Shown here one piece after another: positions 11,580 to 22,989 of a stretch of 64,000 bases of DNA. The stretch is taken from contig NC_062218.1 in assembly GCF_902686445.1 (NCBI RefSeq), positions 135,393,241 to 135,457,240 on the forward strand, in the 5' to 3' direction. Position 1 is the first letter of the stretch, and every line of letters starts with the position of its first letter. Origin of the DNA: Sciurus carolinensis. Taxonomy: Eukaryota; Chordata; Mammalia; Rodentia; Sciuridae. The translations under genes and the position numbers were made by a program. A model generated the notes under the pieces. That model searched no databases, had not been told where the DNA came from, and saw only the letters and a list, made by a program, of their open reading frames with translations.

Positions 11580-12639
11580 GTACGAACGATGGCATGTTGC
11601 TTCCCTGTTTTCCCTGAAGTGGAGGAATTGTTTCAAATACCCTAAAGCATTCCCACAGTTGATCAAGCTGTTAAAAATTGGTTGGGTATTTTCAGAGAGC
11701 AGTATCTATTCACTAGAATACCAAGTAACCCTTTCCTGGGTGGAATCATCTGTGGCTAAGCAGGCCCAGAGCCTGTTTGAGTAAGCCCAGGTTGAGAAAA
11801 CAGGAGACACACACCATTTGTGGGAATAGCAAGTTCCTAGTCTCCTCTCTACCCAGCCCCTGGCCTCAGCGTGCGGATGATGGACCTGCCTTTGCCACTG
11901 CTGCCCCTTGTGGTGGAAATGGCCATTAAAATCAGGAGAGGTGAGCAGGAGATGGGCTGAGTCTGACCTTCAGTAATGTTCAGCCTGTACCCCACACAGC
12001 AGCCCCTATGGACAGTCCTTTTGGACGTCAGGTCAGGGGAAATGACCCACTGTTGAGGGGTGAGGCAGCATGAGGAATTCAGCTTCTGGGCTATGGCCAG
12101 TTCCCATCCCTGCAAAATCTCACGGAAGGCCCCTGGTCCTGCTGCCAAAACTGTGAAGTGGCTTGTTTTTGTTCACCAGCCTGCATTAGAGAGCACTCTC
12201 TTAAAGGTGTTGCCATTGGACTTTCCCATGGGAATTTCTAGTGTTTACTGCCTTAAGTTTGAAGAAAACTTTGGCATGAACTAAGACATCACATTTGCAG
12301 GTCCCCCAAAAGGCAAATGTCATAAAATGGGAGAAGGGTATCCAGAAGAGCTTGGGTGTCTGTCATTCCTTCTTCACTGGACTGCAAACCTCAGAACAGC
12401 AAGATCTGAGGATAATTTTTCTCTTCATATATCCTACCAACATATAGTTGGTAAAAACTTATATAAAATGAGTAGGACAGGAAAAAAAGTATGCATTTTT
12501 GGGGAGCAGATATAAGGCAAGAAGAAAAGCAAAATGGATTCTGTGGGTCTGTTTCCACTGGGAACAAAAGATTGCTAGGTCAAGGTAGATATTTGTCAGG
12601 TTAGCCATCAAAGCATTTTGGAAACTAAAGCTTCTCAGT
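11580..12639. other. unique sequence, nothing recognised
   Basis: No repeat landmarks or convincing coding frames. Small frames on both strands overlap one another. Confidence 0.45.
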
Positions 12640-12760
12640 AGTGTGATTTTTATTTTATTTATTTATTTTTTTTTTTTACTTATTTTTTGGTGGTTCTGGA
12701 GGTCCGACCCAGGACCTCATACATGCTAGGCCAGCACTCTCCCACTGAGCTCAGTAGAGT
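12640..12760 (-). mobile_element. ID SINE, degenerate
   Basis: A T-rich tail is followed by 'gacccaggacctcatacatg' and 'ctaggccagcactctcccac', the reverse complement of the ID core. Confidence 0.8.
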
Positions 12761-12762
12761 GC

Positions 12763-13479
12763 ATCTTAAAGCTACTTTGCTTGATTGGAAGGAGAGGGTC
12801 CACACCCAAGGATTTCACTCTCCAGAGCCTCTTCTGGTAGCCTAAATGATATTTTATAGCGTGAACTAACAGTTTCTAAGGATTATTTTTTCCACTAGAC
12901 ACAGAATTCCTTATGGATTTTGTATGTATTGGCACAAACCCTACATTCATCATGCCAATGGTCATGGCTCTGTCCCAGTGGTTGGACAGTCCCATCCAGC
13001 CCCTACCCAGATGGGCATTACCAAATTCATCTTTGCAAAGGATTTTTTTTCTGTTCCATTATTTTTCCCTGGAGGTAAACAATTATAGGCTCCATCAATC
13101 TGTCTTGGCCTGAGAAAGGTGCTTCTGAATTTGGTCCACTGTACATTGTTTATATGATCAAATCTGGGGATTCTCTGAGTAGCAAAAGCCTCTGGGTTCA
13201 TGGCCGTGCAGGAGACTGTTGGAAGTGATTAGGCCAAAGCAGAAATAAACACACTACGAACATAACAACTGAGCTTGTCCTGACAAATTCCAAGTTAAGG
13301 GCTTTTAAAAATATGTTTCTGGAATGGTCTACTCACCGTTGAAAACAAAAAACACAAAGAAGGAGATGAAAAGCCACACATAATACTACCATAAAGAGAT
13401 AAAATTTATGTTGATTTTTTTTGTTGTTGTTTGGTCCTCAAAATGGTTTAAGTGGGCATAACGAGACTGGGATGACACT
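12763..13479. other. AT-rich sequence, nothing recognised
   Basis: No coding frame. Part may belong to the old L1 3' UTR that follows, but I could not match it. Confidence 0.4.
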
Positions 13480-14800
13480 CAGTGTATTAATTTTATTTTA
13501 CATCCTTGCCATTTTATGAGCATTTCTCCATGTCATTAAATTATAAAATAAGTACATTATCATTTGAAATGATTTTTGACCATTTTTATTATGGAAAAAT
13601 TTTAAACATTGTACAATAGTATAATGTAATAAGAAACTCATGTACCGATCATCTGGTTTCAAAAATGACCAAATCATAAACAATATTGTTTTTTCTATAA
13701 ACATCTTATTTCCCACCTATTCACTATCTGGATTATTTGAAAGCAAATCACAGACATCATATCATTTTAATTTTTTGGCAAATATTTCAGTATAAATATT
13801 TAAAAGCCAAAGGCATTTTTTTAAAAAATCACCAAAAATTGCATCTAAAAATTAAAAAGTTAACTAGTACTTCATATCCGTTAGTTTTCCAACTGGTACA
13901 CATCTTCTCCCAATTGTTTTCTAGTTTATAATCCTTTGTGTCAGAATCCAAATAAAGTTTGTGTGTCGTGGTTGGCTGATATGTCTGTGATGTCTCTTTT
14001 ACTCTTCAGGTCCTGCTTCCTTTTTCTTTATTTTTCCTTGAAATTTATTTATTTACTTATTATTTTAGCTTTCCACCATGCTGGGAATGAAAGCCAGGGC
14101 CTTGTGCATGCTAAGCAGTGCTGTCCCATGGAGAGAAACCTGGTCATTTATCCTGTAGTTTCCCACCATCTGTATTTTGATGACTGCATTCCTGTGGTGT
14201 CATTTACTATGTTCCTCTGCCCCTGCATTTTCCGTAATTGGTGGGTAGATCTAGATGTTTGACGAGACTCAGATTTTTGGGAATATTTTTCAGTGGTGGA
14301 GTATCCTTCCACCGGGAGGCATGAAATGAGAGTTTTTCTTTTTGTGAGATTGACAGCCATTGATGATGATGAACTTATTCATTATCTCATTAGAGATTTG
14401 TAAAATAATGGTATTGAAATTCTGATGCTTGCCTTTGCTTATTAGCTGGAATATTTCTATAAAGAGAAAATTCCCCTCAGACTGTTCAGTAGCTCTGGCA
14501 ATGTTTTAATTTCTTTTCCCTCCTTACTTACTAGTTTTCAGAATAATAAGTTTGTTCCCAAGCATCCTCCAAAGGAGACTACTAAATTCTGCTTTGGGTA
14601 CCATTATGACTTCATGCATTTAAACAGAGTTGGTGTATTTCAACTCATTCAGTTATTTTATTGAAGGGGTTATTTTAAAGATGGGGTCCCATCTTTAGCC
14701 AAAGAGAACTTCAGGATGCCTTGTGAGTCCTTTTGACATAATTCTAATAATCTTTGGTAATTTCTTTGCTTTCACTATGACAAGATTGTCTGGACTTGTC
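13480..14800 (-). mobile_element. L1M (L1ME/L1MC5-like) 3' UTR, antisense
   Basis: Landmarks of an old L1 3' UTR in reverse: 'tttttattatggaaaaattt', 'gcaaatcacagacatcatat', 'ggttggctgatatgtctgtg', 'atctagatgtttgacgag', 'gacagccattgatgatgatg' and 'attagctggaatatttctat'. An ID SINE at 14056-14132 interrupts it. Confidence 0.85.
14056..14132 (-). mobile_element. ID SINE
   Basis: 'ccaccatgctgggaatgaaa', 'gccagggccttgtgcatgct' and 'aagcagtgctgtccca': the reverse complement of the ID core inside the L1M 3' UTR. Confidence 0.8.
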
Positions 14801-14802
14801 TT

Positions 14803-15256
14803 CATCTGTTTTCTGTTACTATAACACATTATCTGAGACTGGGTAATGTATAAAGAATAGAAATTGATTTGGCTCATGGTACTGAAGGCTGGTAAGTCCA
14901 AGATCGTGGTGCCAGCATCTGCTCAAGATCTAGTGAGGCACTTCTTGCTGCATCATAACGTGGCAGAGGACATCACATGATAAAGCAGAGCAAGTGTGCT
15001 AGATGGGGTCTCTCTTCCTCTTCTTATAAAGCTTCTAATGTCATTATGGGGGCCCCACCCTCATGACTTCATCTAAATCCTAAATATCTCACAAAGATCT
15101 CACCTCCAAGTACCATTAAGGTAAGACTTTGGGGATTACCTTACACTCTGATCCTTATATAAATCGCTTTTTTAAGTATCTTCTAATATTCTTAATCACA
15201 ATAATAATCCTTAGTTTCCAACACATGGACTTTGGGTGGACACATTCCAATCACAA
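14803..15256 (-). mobile_element. MaLR-type LTR (MST/MLT1-like), antisense
   Basis: Reads as the reverse of a MaLR LTR: 'cattatctgagactgggtaa', 'ggctggtaagtccaagatcg', 'gtggcagaggacatcacatg' and 'ttccaacacatggactttgg'. About 75 bp at 15135-15208 does not fit the pattern and may be a later insertion or divergence. Confidence 0.85.
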
Positions 15257-15810
15257 AGAAGCTCATTTTATGTATTCCTTTAAGGGAGAACTCTCTAGAG
15301 ACCACAATCTGGGTGCAATGGGTCCCCAGTGATACTGATTAGACATTTTTCTCATAGGCCTATTTGTCAACAGAACTGGAAAATTGTTCATCTGTTTTTA
15401 AGATAAAATACATCCTGAATGCATGCTACTATTTTCAATTTGAATTCTAGGCTATCACATTTTTCCTTACCATGATCTTTTACCCTGGCTGAAAATCTTG
15501 CCTCTCAAATACACCAACCTAATTAGCTTGCCTTATCCCATGAGGACACCTAAAACGGTATCAGAATGAAAATAGAAATGCCACCTTTGACATATGGTTA
15601 CTGAACACCATTTTTGCTTTTGTTTTTGCTGTTGCAATTTTAGGTTTGTTATTATTACTATTGTTGTTATTATTATGGAAAAACTTTTTTTCTAATAGGG
15701 ACATGATATGCCAATAGGATATAAAATTTTACCTTTGAACATTAAGGTTGCATTCAAATGGTTGGTATTAGAAAGAATGCTGTGATTAACATTCTTGCCC
15801 TTGACATATG

Positions 15811-16027
15811 TGGTGGGGGGGCTCTGGGTTTGATCCCCAGCACCCCCACTCTTGCTAGGCAAATGCTCTACCACTAAGTTCTATCCCCAGTCCTTTATTT
15901 TGTTTTATTTTATTTAATTTTGAGACAGAAACTCACTAAATTGCCCAAGCTAACCTCGAACTTGAGATTCTCCTGCCTCAGCCTCCTGAGTAGTGAGGAT
16001 TATAGTTATATGCCACTATATCTAGTG
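15811..16027 (-). mobile_element. B1-dID SINE
   Basis: ID half in reverse ('gtttgatccccagcaccccc', 'ctctaccactaagttctatc') followed by the B1 half in reverse ('tgagacagaaactcactaaa', 'cctgcctcagcctcctgagt'). Confidence 0.9.
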
Positions 16028-16355
16028 ACTCTTGACTTTTCTTTCTGATCAATTCTTTAGGCCAGACTTTTAGAAGTGAAATGAGCAGACATGTAAGCCC
16101 CACACATAGGGTCCAGTGCCTTTTCCAGAACGAACCAAAAGGGCCTGTATCCCTGTGCCCTGATCAACATTTTCATTACCACTAATAATAATTACAGGTT
16201 CAATGTTACCAAACAAACTCAAGAAAGGGTACTTTGTTTAATCTCTATTCAGTTTAAAACTTTGGTCACGTGTGTTTATTGAGCAGATATAATTCTATTT
16301 GGGGATGGGATGTCAGGGATTCTTAAGAGGTTTTCTTGATTTACAAGATTTGGAT

Positions 16356-16472
16356 TATTATTTTTTTGAGACAGGGTCTCAATACGTTGCCAGGCTAGTC
16401 TCAAACTCGAAAGCTCAAAAGGTCCTCTCACTTCAGCCTTCCTAGTAACAGGCTATACATACCCAGTGTGAT
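16356..16472 (-). mobile_element. B1-type SINE half
   Basis: 'ttgagacagggtctcaatac', 'ccaggctagtctcaaactcg' and 'cagccttcctagtaacagg'. No ID half is visible. Confidence 0.8.
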
Positions 16473-16866
16473 TTGCAAGGTATTTTTAGTATCTTAAGAA
16501 CAACAATCTTCTGTTGTGTTTGTTACAAATGTGGTTTTTTTTTCATTTTATTATTTGCCTTTTGATTTTTATGGTTTATATATATACATATAAAATTTGG
16601 AAAAGTCAAACTAATCAAGTTTGTTGATCTGTTTCTTTCATTTACTTTTATGCTTAGAAAGTTCAGTCCCATCTGATATCTGTTAAATGTTTACCTTCAT
16701 TTCCTTCTAGTTTATATTAGGCTTTATTTACTTTTTCTACTTTTATTATTTTTCCCCCTTCTATTGTTTATCCCCTTACAAATTACATAAGTGATACATG
16801 TTTCCCGTGGAGTTATAAAAGTTTAGGAAATATATAAAAAGCTTCATTTATTTTAACATTAAACTT

Positions 16867-16960
16867 CTTTTTTTGGTGGTGGTGGAGGTGGTGTTACTGG
16901 GGATCACGCCAGGACTTCGCACATGCTAGGCAAGTGCCTGATCGCTAAGCCCCAAGCCCC
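16867..16960 (-). mobile_element. ID SINE
   Basis: 'actggggatcacgccaggac', 'ttcgcacatgctaggcaagt' and 'gctaagccccaagcccc': ID core in reverse. Confidence 0.88.
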
Positions 16961-17377
16961 ATAACTCTTTTATTTTCATCTATAATTGATTATGGCATAA
17001 AGGCTAAGGAAAGGCTCAGACTTATCATCCCAGCACCATTCCCTGAACACTTGTTTTTCCCCTGTAGTACAGACGAGATTGTTTGGTACAGAAATCTTTT
17101 TTTTTTTTTTTCTTCGAAATCTGGCCCAGTGCCTGTGTGTCTCAGTTTGTGTGGTTTTGCAATTTTCCTTTACAACTCAAGTCGATTTTTTTGTTATTTT
17201 TCCTTTTCAAAAACGTCTTGGCTATTTTTGTCTGTTTATTCTTCTGAATACACATGAGTATTATTTTGTCAAGTTAAACCATCGCAGTGGTCTTTTGTGG
17301 GACTGGCTTTACATGGAGTTTGTGTTTGCTTCTGATGGGAGGGCTGGCTGAGCGGAGGTGAGTTTCCGAGGAGGAGC

Positions 17378-17399
17378 CACACATTGAGCCCAATGTGTG
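17378..17399. repeat. short perfect palindrome next to a direct repeat
   Basis: CACACATTG (17378-17386), a 4-base spacer, then CAATGTGTG (17391-17399). The left arm and its flank, 'gccacacattgagc', recur at 17401-17414. Confidence 0.75.
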
Positions 17400-17486
17400 A
17401 GCCACACATTGAGCGCTTTCCCATGGCCCCTCGGATCTGACGGCCCTGTGGGGCATGGGTGGGAGATGCTGCAGCCCCCCAGGTGC

Positions 17487-17880
17487 TGTTGTTTAGATTT
17501 GGCTTGAGTGTGTCTCCCATGGGTTCATGTGTTGGGGTCTTGGTCCTCAAGGTGACAATGTTGAGAAGGAGGTGATTGGGTCATTGGGTGTGTCATCCTT
17601 GGAAGGGATTAACGCAGTTCTCTTGGGATCCTGGTTTGCTTCCTTGAGTGAGTTGTTATAAAAATACAAGCCCAACTCCTCTGCCTGTATCTGCCTTTCT
17701 GACTGGCCTTGTGACCGCTTCTGCACACATAACCACTACTCTGCTGTGGCATCTTCACCAGAGCTGAGCAGAAAGCCAGCACTGTGCTCTCCAACCTCCA
17801 GAACTGTGACCTAAATATATTTTTTTCTTTACAAATTATCGAGCCTCAGTGTTACAGCAATGGAAAACAGATTAAATACA
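17487..17880 (+). mobile_element. MaLR-type solo LTR
   Basis: 'tgtttagatttggcttgagt'-like start, 'ggtgattgggtcattgggtg', 'ttgagtgagttgttataaaa', and an end of 'ggaaaacagattaaataca'. About 394 bp. Confidence 0.88.
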
Positions 17881-17889
17881 TCAGAGGTC

Positions 17890-18075
17890 ATAGCTTCATG
17901 CTGGGGTCTGAATAGAATAGCATGGAGGAAACACATTAAAGACATGGTAAAGAGAGGGATGACATCATGCTGTGATACAGAGACTGAAAAAGGAGGGAAT
18001 TTAGGGTGACTCCTTGGTCTCCTGTTTGGTCAGTTGGATAGGTGGTGAGGCTTTCCACCAAGGAAGGCTCTAAGG
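17890..18075 (+). mobile_element. L2-like fragment
   Basis: 'ggtgactccttggtctcctg' and 'ggtcagttggataggtggtg' resemble the L2 segment 'gatgactcccaggtttctgg...ggtggatggtg'. This is a weak but plausible match. Confidence 0.45.
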
Positions 18076-18395
18076 TATCTTATGTTCTCTAAGTCACCTC
18101 TGTGACTTATTTATCCAGGTGGCTGTGTGTTATTCTTATCCTCTTAATGTAGAGGTAAGTGAGGTCCCCATCAGTGAGTGACTCGCCCTGGTCATGGCCA
18201 CGCTGAGAGTCCCACCCTGTTGTGTTGCCAAAACCAGGACTGGTTCTCCCACATGCCGTGCCTGTTGCCTGGCCCCTCCCACATCACTCCATGCCGGGGT
18301 CTGTTCTCCCAAATAGGGATCAGAGAAGGTCTTATGTGTGCCCTTGTTCTCTTTTGTCACCCTGACATTGGTGGACTCAGTAAATGACTATTTAG

Positions 18396-18797
18396 TGTTG
18401 AATTATGTTCCCCAGAAACACACATTACCTCATTAATGTGACCTTATTTGGAAATAGGTCATTGCAGATACAATTAGTTAAGATCAGGTCATGCTGGAGT
18501 AGAGTAGGCCCTGAATCTGGTAGACTGGGGTCCGGATTAATGAGAGAGAAGAAAAGGTAGGGTATGTGATGACAGAGGAAGAGAAGAGAGTTCCTCTGTT
18601 GGCAAAGGAAAGTCAAGGATTGTCAGATACCACCCCAAATTGGGAGAGGCAAAGAGGGTTTCTAGCCAGTCTTCCAGTGAAGACACCTGGATTCAGACTT
18701 TTGACCTCCAGAACTATGAGAGAATGAATTTCTGTTATTTTAAACCACCTAGTTTGCAGTGGGACTTTTGTTACAGCAGCTGCAGGAAACTAATACA
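18396..18797 (+). mobile_element. MLT1 LTR (ERVL-MaLR)
   Basis: Strong MLT1 landmarks: 'atgtgaccttatttggaaat', 'cattgcagatacaattagtt', 'tgatgacagaggaagaga', 'tttgacctccagaactatga' and the end 'gcaggaaactaataca'. Confidence 0.92.
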
Positions 18798-18971
18798 TTC
18801 TCTAAAGGATCAGTGAATAGTTCCATAAAACAGTGTGAAATTCAGACATTTCACACACTCTGATAGGTCTTCCATCTTTCATAGGAAGGAGAATATATAT
18901 CTCCAGGAACCTGCAGTTATTCTGTGGGTTGGAAAAGAGAAAATTCTGGATGCTGATTCACTTCAGGGATC

Positions 18972-19406
18972 CAGGACCCATTCTTTTTTTTCTTTTTTTT
19001 TAATTATTATTTATTCTATTTAGTTATATATGACAGCAGAATGCATTTTGATTCATTGTACATAAATGGGGTACACCTTTTCATTTCTCTGGTTGAACAT
19101 TATGTAGAGTCACATCATTCGTGTAATCATACATGTACCTAGGGTGATGATGTTCGTCTCTTTCCAATATCTTTCCTTCCCCGTCTCACCCTCCCCTCCC
19201 CTCATTGCCCTCTACATAATCCAACGTTCCTACGTTCTTACTTTACCCCCCTCCCCTTACCCCCATTATATATCAGCATCTACTTATCAGAGAAAACATT
19301 CAGTCTTTGATTTTTTGGGATTGACTTATTTCACTTAGCATGATATTCTCCAGCTCCACTCATTTACCTGCAAATGCCATAATTTTATTCTTCAGGACCC
19401 ATTCTT
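18972..19406. repeat. 14-bp target-site duplications around an L1 insertion
   Basis: CAGGACCCATTCTT occurs at 18972-18985 and at 19393-19406, precisely flanking the antisense L1 3' end. Confidence 0.9.
18986..19392 (-). mobile_element. younger L1 3' end, 5'-truncated, antisense
   Basis: A T-rich stretch (the reverse of the poly(A) tail) leads into 'gacagcagaatgcattttga' and ends with 'cacttagcatgatattctcc', the reverse of the L1 'ggagaatatcatgctaag' motif that is also present at 55272-55292. Perfect target-site duplications flank it. Confidence 0.9.
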
Positions 19407-20009
19407 GACACAGAGCTAGTTGGCTCATCTGAGCTGCTCAAGTTTGCAAAAAGGGTATTGTTATCCCTATTTCAAGGCAAGGAAACTAAAGCTGACAGAC
19501 ATCGAAGGCCTTGCCCCAAGACTGTATTATTATTAGCACCTCTAGTAACCATATAGAAAGTGGTCATCTGTTCATGTTTTGATCTGAGCTGCTTTTTAGA
19601 GGCTTTTCAATGTCGGAAATGGTTTGCATGAAGTTCTGTAATGAGCTTTTTAATTTCATGTCAATAATTCTCAAACATCTGGTCCTTGACAAGGGATGGG
19701 GAAGGAGGGCATATGTTTTAAAAAAAAAAAGTCCTTTCAGCTTTATCTGTGATCACTTTTCAGGGTTTTTAAGAATCCAAATGATGTTGTGTTTATATGT
19801 AATCATTATTGTGCTCCACTGTATGAAGAGGGAAAGAGGGTTTTCAAAGACAAACACCTCTTTGGGAGCATATTTGAATTCTTTCCCCTGGCTACCATAT
19901 CAATACCTTTCCTCCTAAACTGAGACTCCTGAAAACTTAGGGACTTTAAAGTTTTAAATTTTACTATCCCTAGTCCAGCACATCATGGCACGGAGGAGTT
20001 CCCAGGACA
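19407..20009. other. unique sequence, nothing recognised
   Basis: An unassigned stretch with a 10-A run at about 19720. Confidence 0.45.
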
Positions 20010-20180
20010 GTCTGGAATAGTGGTAAGTGAGACAGACTGGCTGGATTTGATCCCCACTCTGTGACTAGCAGTGAAAAAGTGTGTGACCTTGGGCAAGTCG
20101 CATCATCTTGCCTTGCCTCTGTTTCATCATCTGTAAAGTGGGGACAGTGTCCATCAACATCATCTTCACCTTCGTCTTCA
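20010..20180 (+). mobile_element. MIR SINE
   Basis: 'gtgtgaccttgggcaagtcg' and 'tgcctctgtttcatcatctg' are strong MIR core matches. Confidence 0.85.
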
Positions 20181-20486
20181 TCACCATGAGTTGGTGGGAC
20201 CAGCTGGCCCTGTGTGAGTATATCGTGTACCAATCTTGAGAGTCCTTTTAGCTCTGTGCTCTGGGATTCTGTGAAAGTTGGAACTTTTTAATGAAGGGGA
20301 AGATTCTCTGGTCAACTGAAGGCAGGGTGCTTAATAAGATTGTAATTAAGAATTAGAACTGGACAATTTCAAATCCCCATCACCAGTCTCCTGTATAGCA
20401 CTTACAAAAGCACCATATACACAGGAGTTACCCAGAAAGTGAGACTTCAGTGAGATAAGAACAGGTGCTCCAACTGGTTTGGAGTT

Positions 20487-20703
20487 TCTTTCTTTATTTT
20501 GTACAGGGGATTGAAACCAGGATCACTTAACCACTGAGCCACATCCTCAGCCCTTTTTAAAAATTTTTATTCTGAGACACGGTCTCACTAAGTTGCTTAG
20601 GGCCTCACTAAATTGTTAAAGCTGGCTTTGAACTTTTGATCCTCCTGCCTCAGCCTTCCAAGTCGTTGGGATTATAGGTACGTGCCACCATGCCCAGTTG
20701 GGA
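20487..20703 (-). mobile_element. B1-dID SINE
   Basis: ID half in reverse ('cttaaccactgagccacatc') and B1 half in reverse ('tctgagacacggtctcacta', 'cctcctgcctcagccttcca', 'attataggtacgtgccacca'). Confidence 0.92.
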
Positions 20704-21116
20704 TTTTTTAATGGTCGAAAAAATTCCATATGTAATTCACATGGTTGAAAATGTTTAAGTATGTGGAGTATACTGTTTTCCAGACACCAAGTTTTCTCCC
20801 CAACAAAAACACCTGTGCTTTAGTATTTACCCACTATCTCTCTCTAGCATATATTTGGGTATATGTCTCTTTTCCCAGTATTTCACAACATAAACAATAT
20901 ACAGGACACACTGATCCATACTTTGTTTCTTTAGCTTTATAATACGGCTTGGAAGTTTTTGACTTATTGGTAAAGAGCTTCCTTGTTCATTTTTATAGCT
21001 GTATAGTATTCTGCTGTATGGGTGTGCCCTAGTTTCTTTAAACAGAACCTTGCTCATGGACATTCAGATTAGGCCCACTCTTTTGCCATTACAAACAATG
21101 CCATAGCATAAATTTA

Positions 21117-21442
21117 CATATAGTAATCCCCCTGATCTTCAGTTTCATTTTCTATGATTCCTGTTATCTGCAGTCAACCACAGTCCAAAAGTTTAAGTGG
21201 AAAAATCCCATAAAAAGTTTTAAATAACTTTTATTACAGTATGCTGTCATGATCATTCTATTATTAATAATTCATTATTATTAGTCATTATATTATTATC
21301 ATTATTACCATGCCTAATTTATAAATTCAACTTTATCATAGGAATGGATAGGGGAAAACATGGTATATACAGGTTTTGGTACTATCCACAATTTCAGGCA
21401 AGCACCAGGGAATATACTCCCCCCAGATAAGGGGGACTACTG
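21117..21442 (+). mobile_element. Tigger1-derived non-autonomous DNA transposon
   Basis: Starts TA|CATATAGTAATCCCCCTGATC and ends 'gataagggggactactg'. The ends are inverted copies of the Tigger1 terminus. The interior carries 'tatccacaatttcaggcaag' from the Tigger1 3' end. An ATT-rich stretch lies at 21262-21308. Confidence 0.88.
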
Positions 21443-22557
21443 GATCTGTCATTTCCTATACATATAAGTACATCCATCTGCTGAAGTCCTAGTGGAAATC
21501 ATGGATCAATTAGCATTACTCTCTTGGATGCTGTTGATAAACTTCCTATTATCAAGCTTGTACCACTCCGTGCTCCTGGTTCACCATGCTGCAGCCACTG
21601 TGACCTGGGCCATTCTCTAGGATTAAAATAAGTCTCTCAGGAAGGTTTTAATTGGCAGTGCTCTCAGAAATGCTGGTGAGCATCTTTTCTTTCTGCGTAA
21701 ATTATCTGATCCTAACATTTGTGTCTGTTACATTGTTGGTTTTTTTTTTTTTTTTCAGCAGTTTGTAGGAGTTCTTTGTGTGCTCGGGACATAAGATCTG
21801 TCTATGAAATGAGTGGAATATATTTCTTCCACGTGCGTCATTAGTCTTTTCATTTCACTTATGGTAGTTTTTAGAGGCACAGATGTTTTTAATTTTATCT
21901 AGTCCATTTTATCAATCTTTTCTTTTATGGATGCCAGGTTAGAAAGATCCCCACCACTCTGAGTTTCCAAAACCGTTTTCCATTGCTTTCCACTTTATGG
22001 TCTCATGTTTACCTTTCAATCTTTGATCTAGTTGGATCCAGCATCTTTTTCCCAGGTGGCTGCCTAAGTTCTTTCAGTTGTTCATTGAATATTCCATTGG
22101 TTTGAAGCATCGTCTCTCTCACAAACTGAACTCTTACACATCGTTCTGCCTACTTTGGGACTTTTCATTTTGTCCCTGTGATTTGTCTATTCACGTGTCG
22201 ATGCTGTACTTCTAATTACATCCTAACATCTGATGGAGCTCACCCTGCCTTGTTACTTCTTCTAGAATTTAGAAAATATACTTTTTAGAATTTGCCTGGA
22301 AGTCTTGACTTTCTGACTTTCCGTATGAACTTTAGAATAAGTTTCCTATTCCAAAGAAACATCTCTTGCTATGTTTTATGTTATTTGTGTTAAATTTTTA
22401 GATCAACATAGGAAGAACTGTCATCTTTATGGTGTTCAGTTGTCCTATCCAGGAACATGATGTGCTTCTTCAGTGGTCTAAGTCCTCTTTTGCATATTTT
22501 AGGAGATTTAAACTTTTTCTTCATATAGAAACTTATTATTCTTATTGTTCCTTATTA

Positions 22558-22596
<39 letters not shown>

Positions 22597-22667
22597 ATGC
22601 TGCTAGGATTGAACCCAGGACCTCACAGCTGTATAGTATTCTACCCCTGAGCTCTATATCCCAACCC
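22558..22667 (-). mobile_element. ID SINE with a (TG)17 tract at its tail
   Basis: 'aggattgaacccaggacctc' and 'cctgagctctatatcccaac' are the ID core in reverse. A pure (TG)17 microsatellite (22562-22595) sits where the A-rich tail should be. Confidence 0.85.
22562..22595. repeat. (TG)17 microsatellite
   Basis: An uninterrupted TG dinucleotide run, likely polymorphic in length. Confidence 0.95.
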
Positions 22668-22779
22668 TTATTAATTTTTTCTAAGTATTTTGTATTTTAG
22701 ACTAGAATAGAAAAGAAATCAGATTTTTTTCTTAGATTATATCTTATAAGTGGTTATTATTTGTACACAAGAAAGTTAT

Positions 22780-22975
22780 TGCTTTTATTTGTTTCTTTAT
22801 TTATTGGTACTGAGGATGGAACCCAGGGGTGTTTTACAACTGAGCTACAACCCCAGCTCTTTTTTTTTTTAATCTTATTTTGAGAGAGAATCTTACTAAG
22901 TTGCCCAGGTTGGCCTAGAACTTACAATGCTCCCGCCTCATTCTCTGGAGTCATTGGGATTACAGGCATTAGACT
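22780..22975 (-). mobile_element. B1-dID SINE with target-site duplication
   Basis: ID half 'ggatggaacccaggggtgtt' and B1 half 'tcttactaagttgcccaggt' in reverse. AGAAAGTTAT at 22770-22779 repeats at 22976-22985. Confidence 0.9.
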
Positions 22976-22989
22976 AGAAAGTTATCAAT

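Larger units (their letters stand above)
15690..17290 (-). mobile_element. L1M ORF2 remnant, antisense, with three SINE insertions
   Basis: Antisense L1 text is recognisable in pieces: 'gaaagaatgctgtgattaac' and 'gtgccctgatcaacatttt' near the left end, then 'ttatcatcccagcaccattc' and 'cttggctatttttgtctg' on the right. SINEs at 15811, 16356 and 16867 break it up. It is heavily decayed. Confidence 0.65.
20720..22779 (-). mobile_element. L1M remnant, antisense, split by Tigger1 and an ID SINE
   Basis: Left part: 'tatagctgtatagtattctg' and 'gccattacaaacaatgcc'. After the Tigger at 21117-21442 the reverse ORF2 text resumes: 'tttgtaggagttctttgtgt', 'tatcaatcttttcttttatg' and 'tatgaactttagaataag'. 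An ID SINE with a (TG)n tract interrupts it at 22558-22667. It is too decayed to be functional. Confidence 0.7.
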
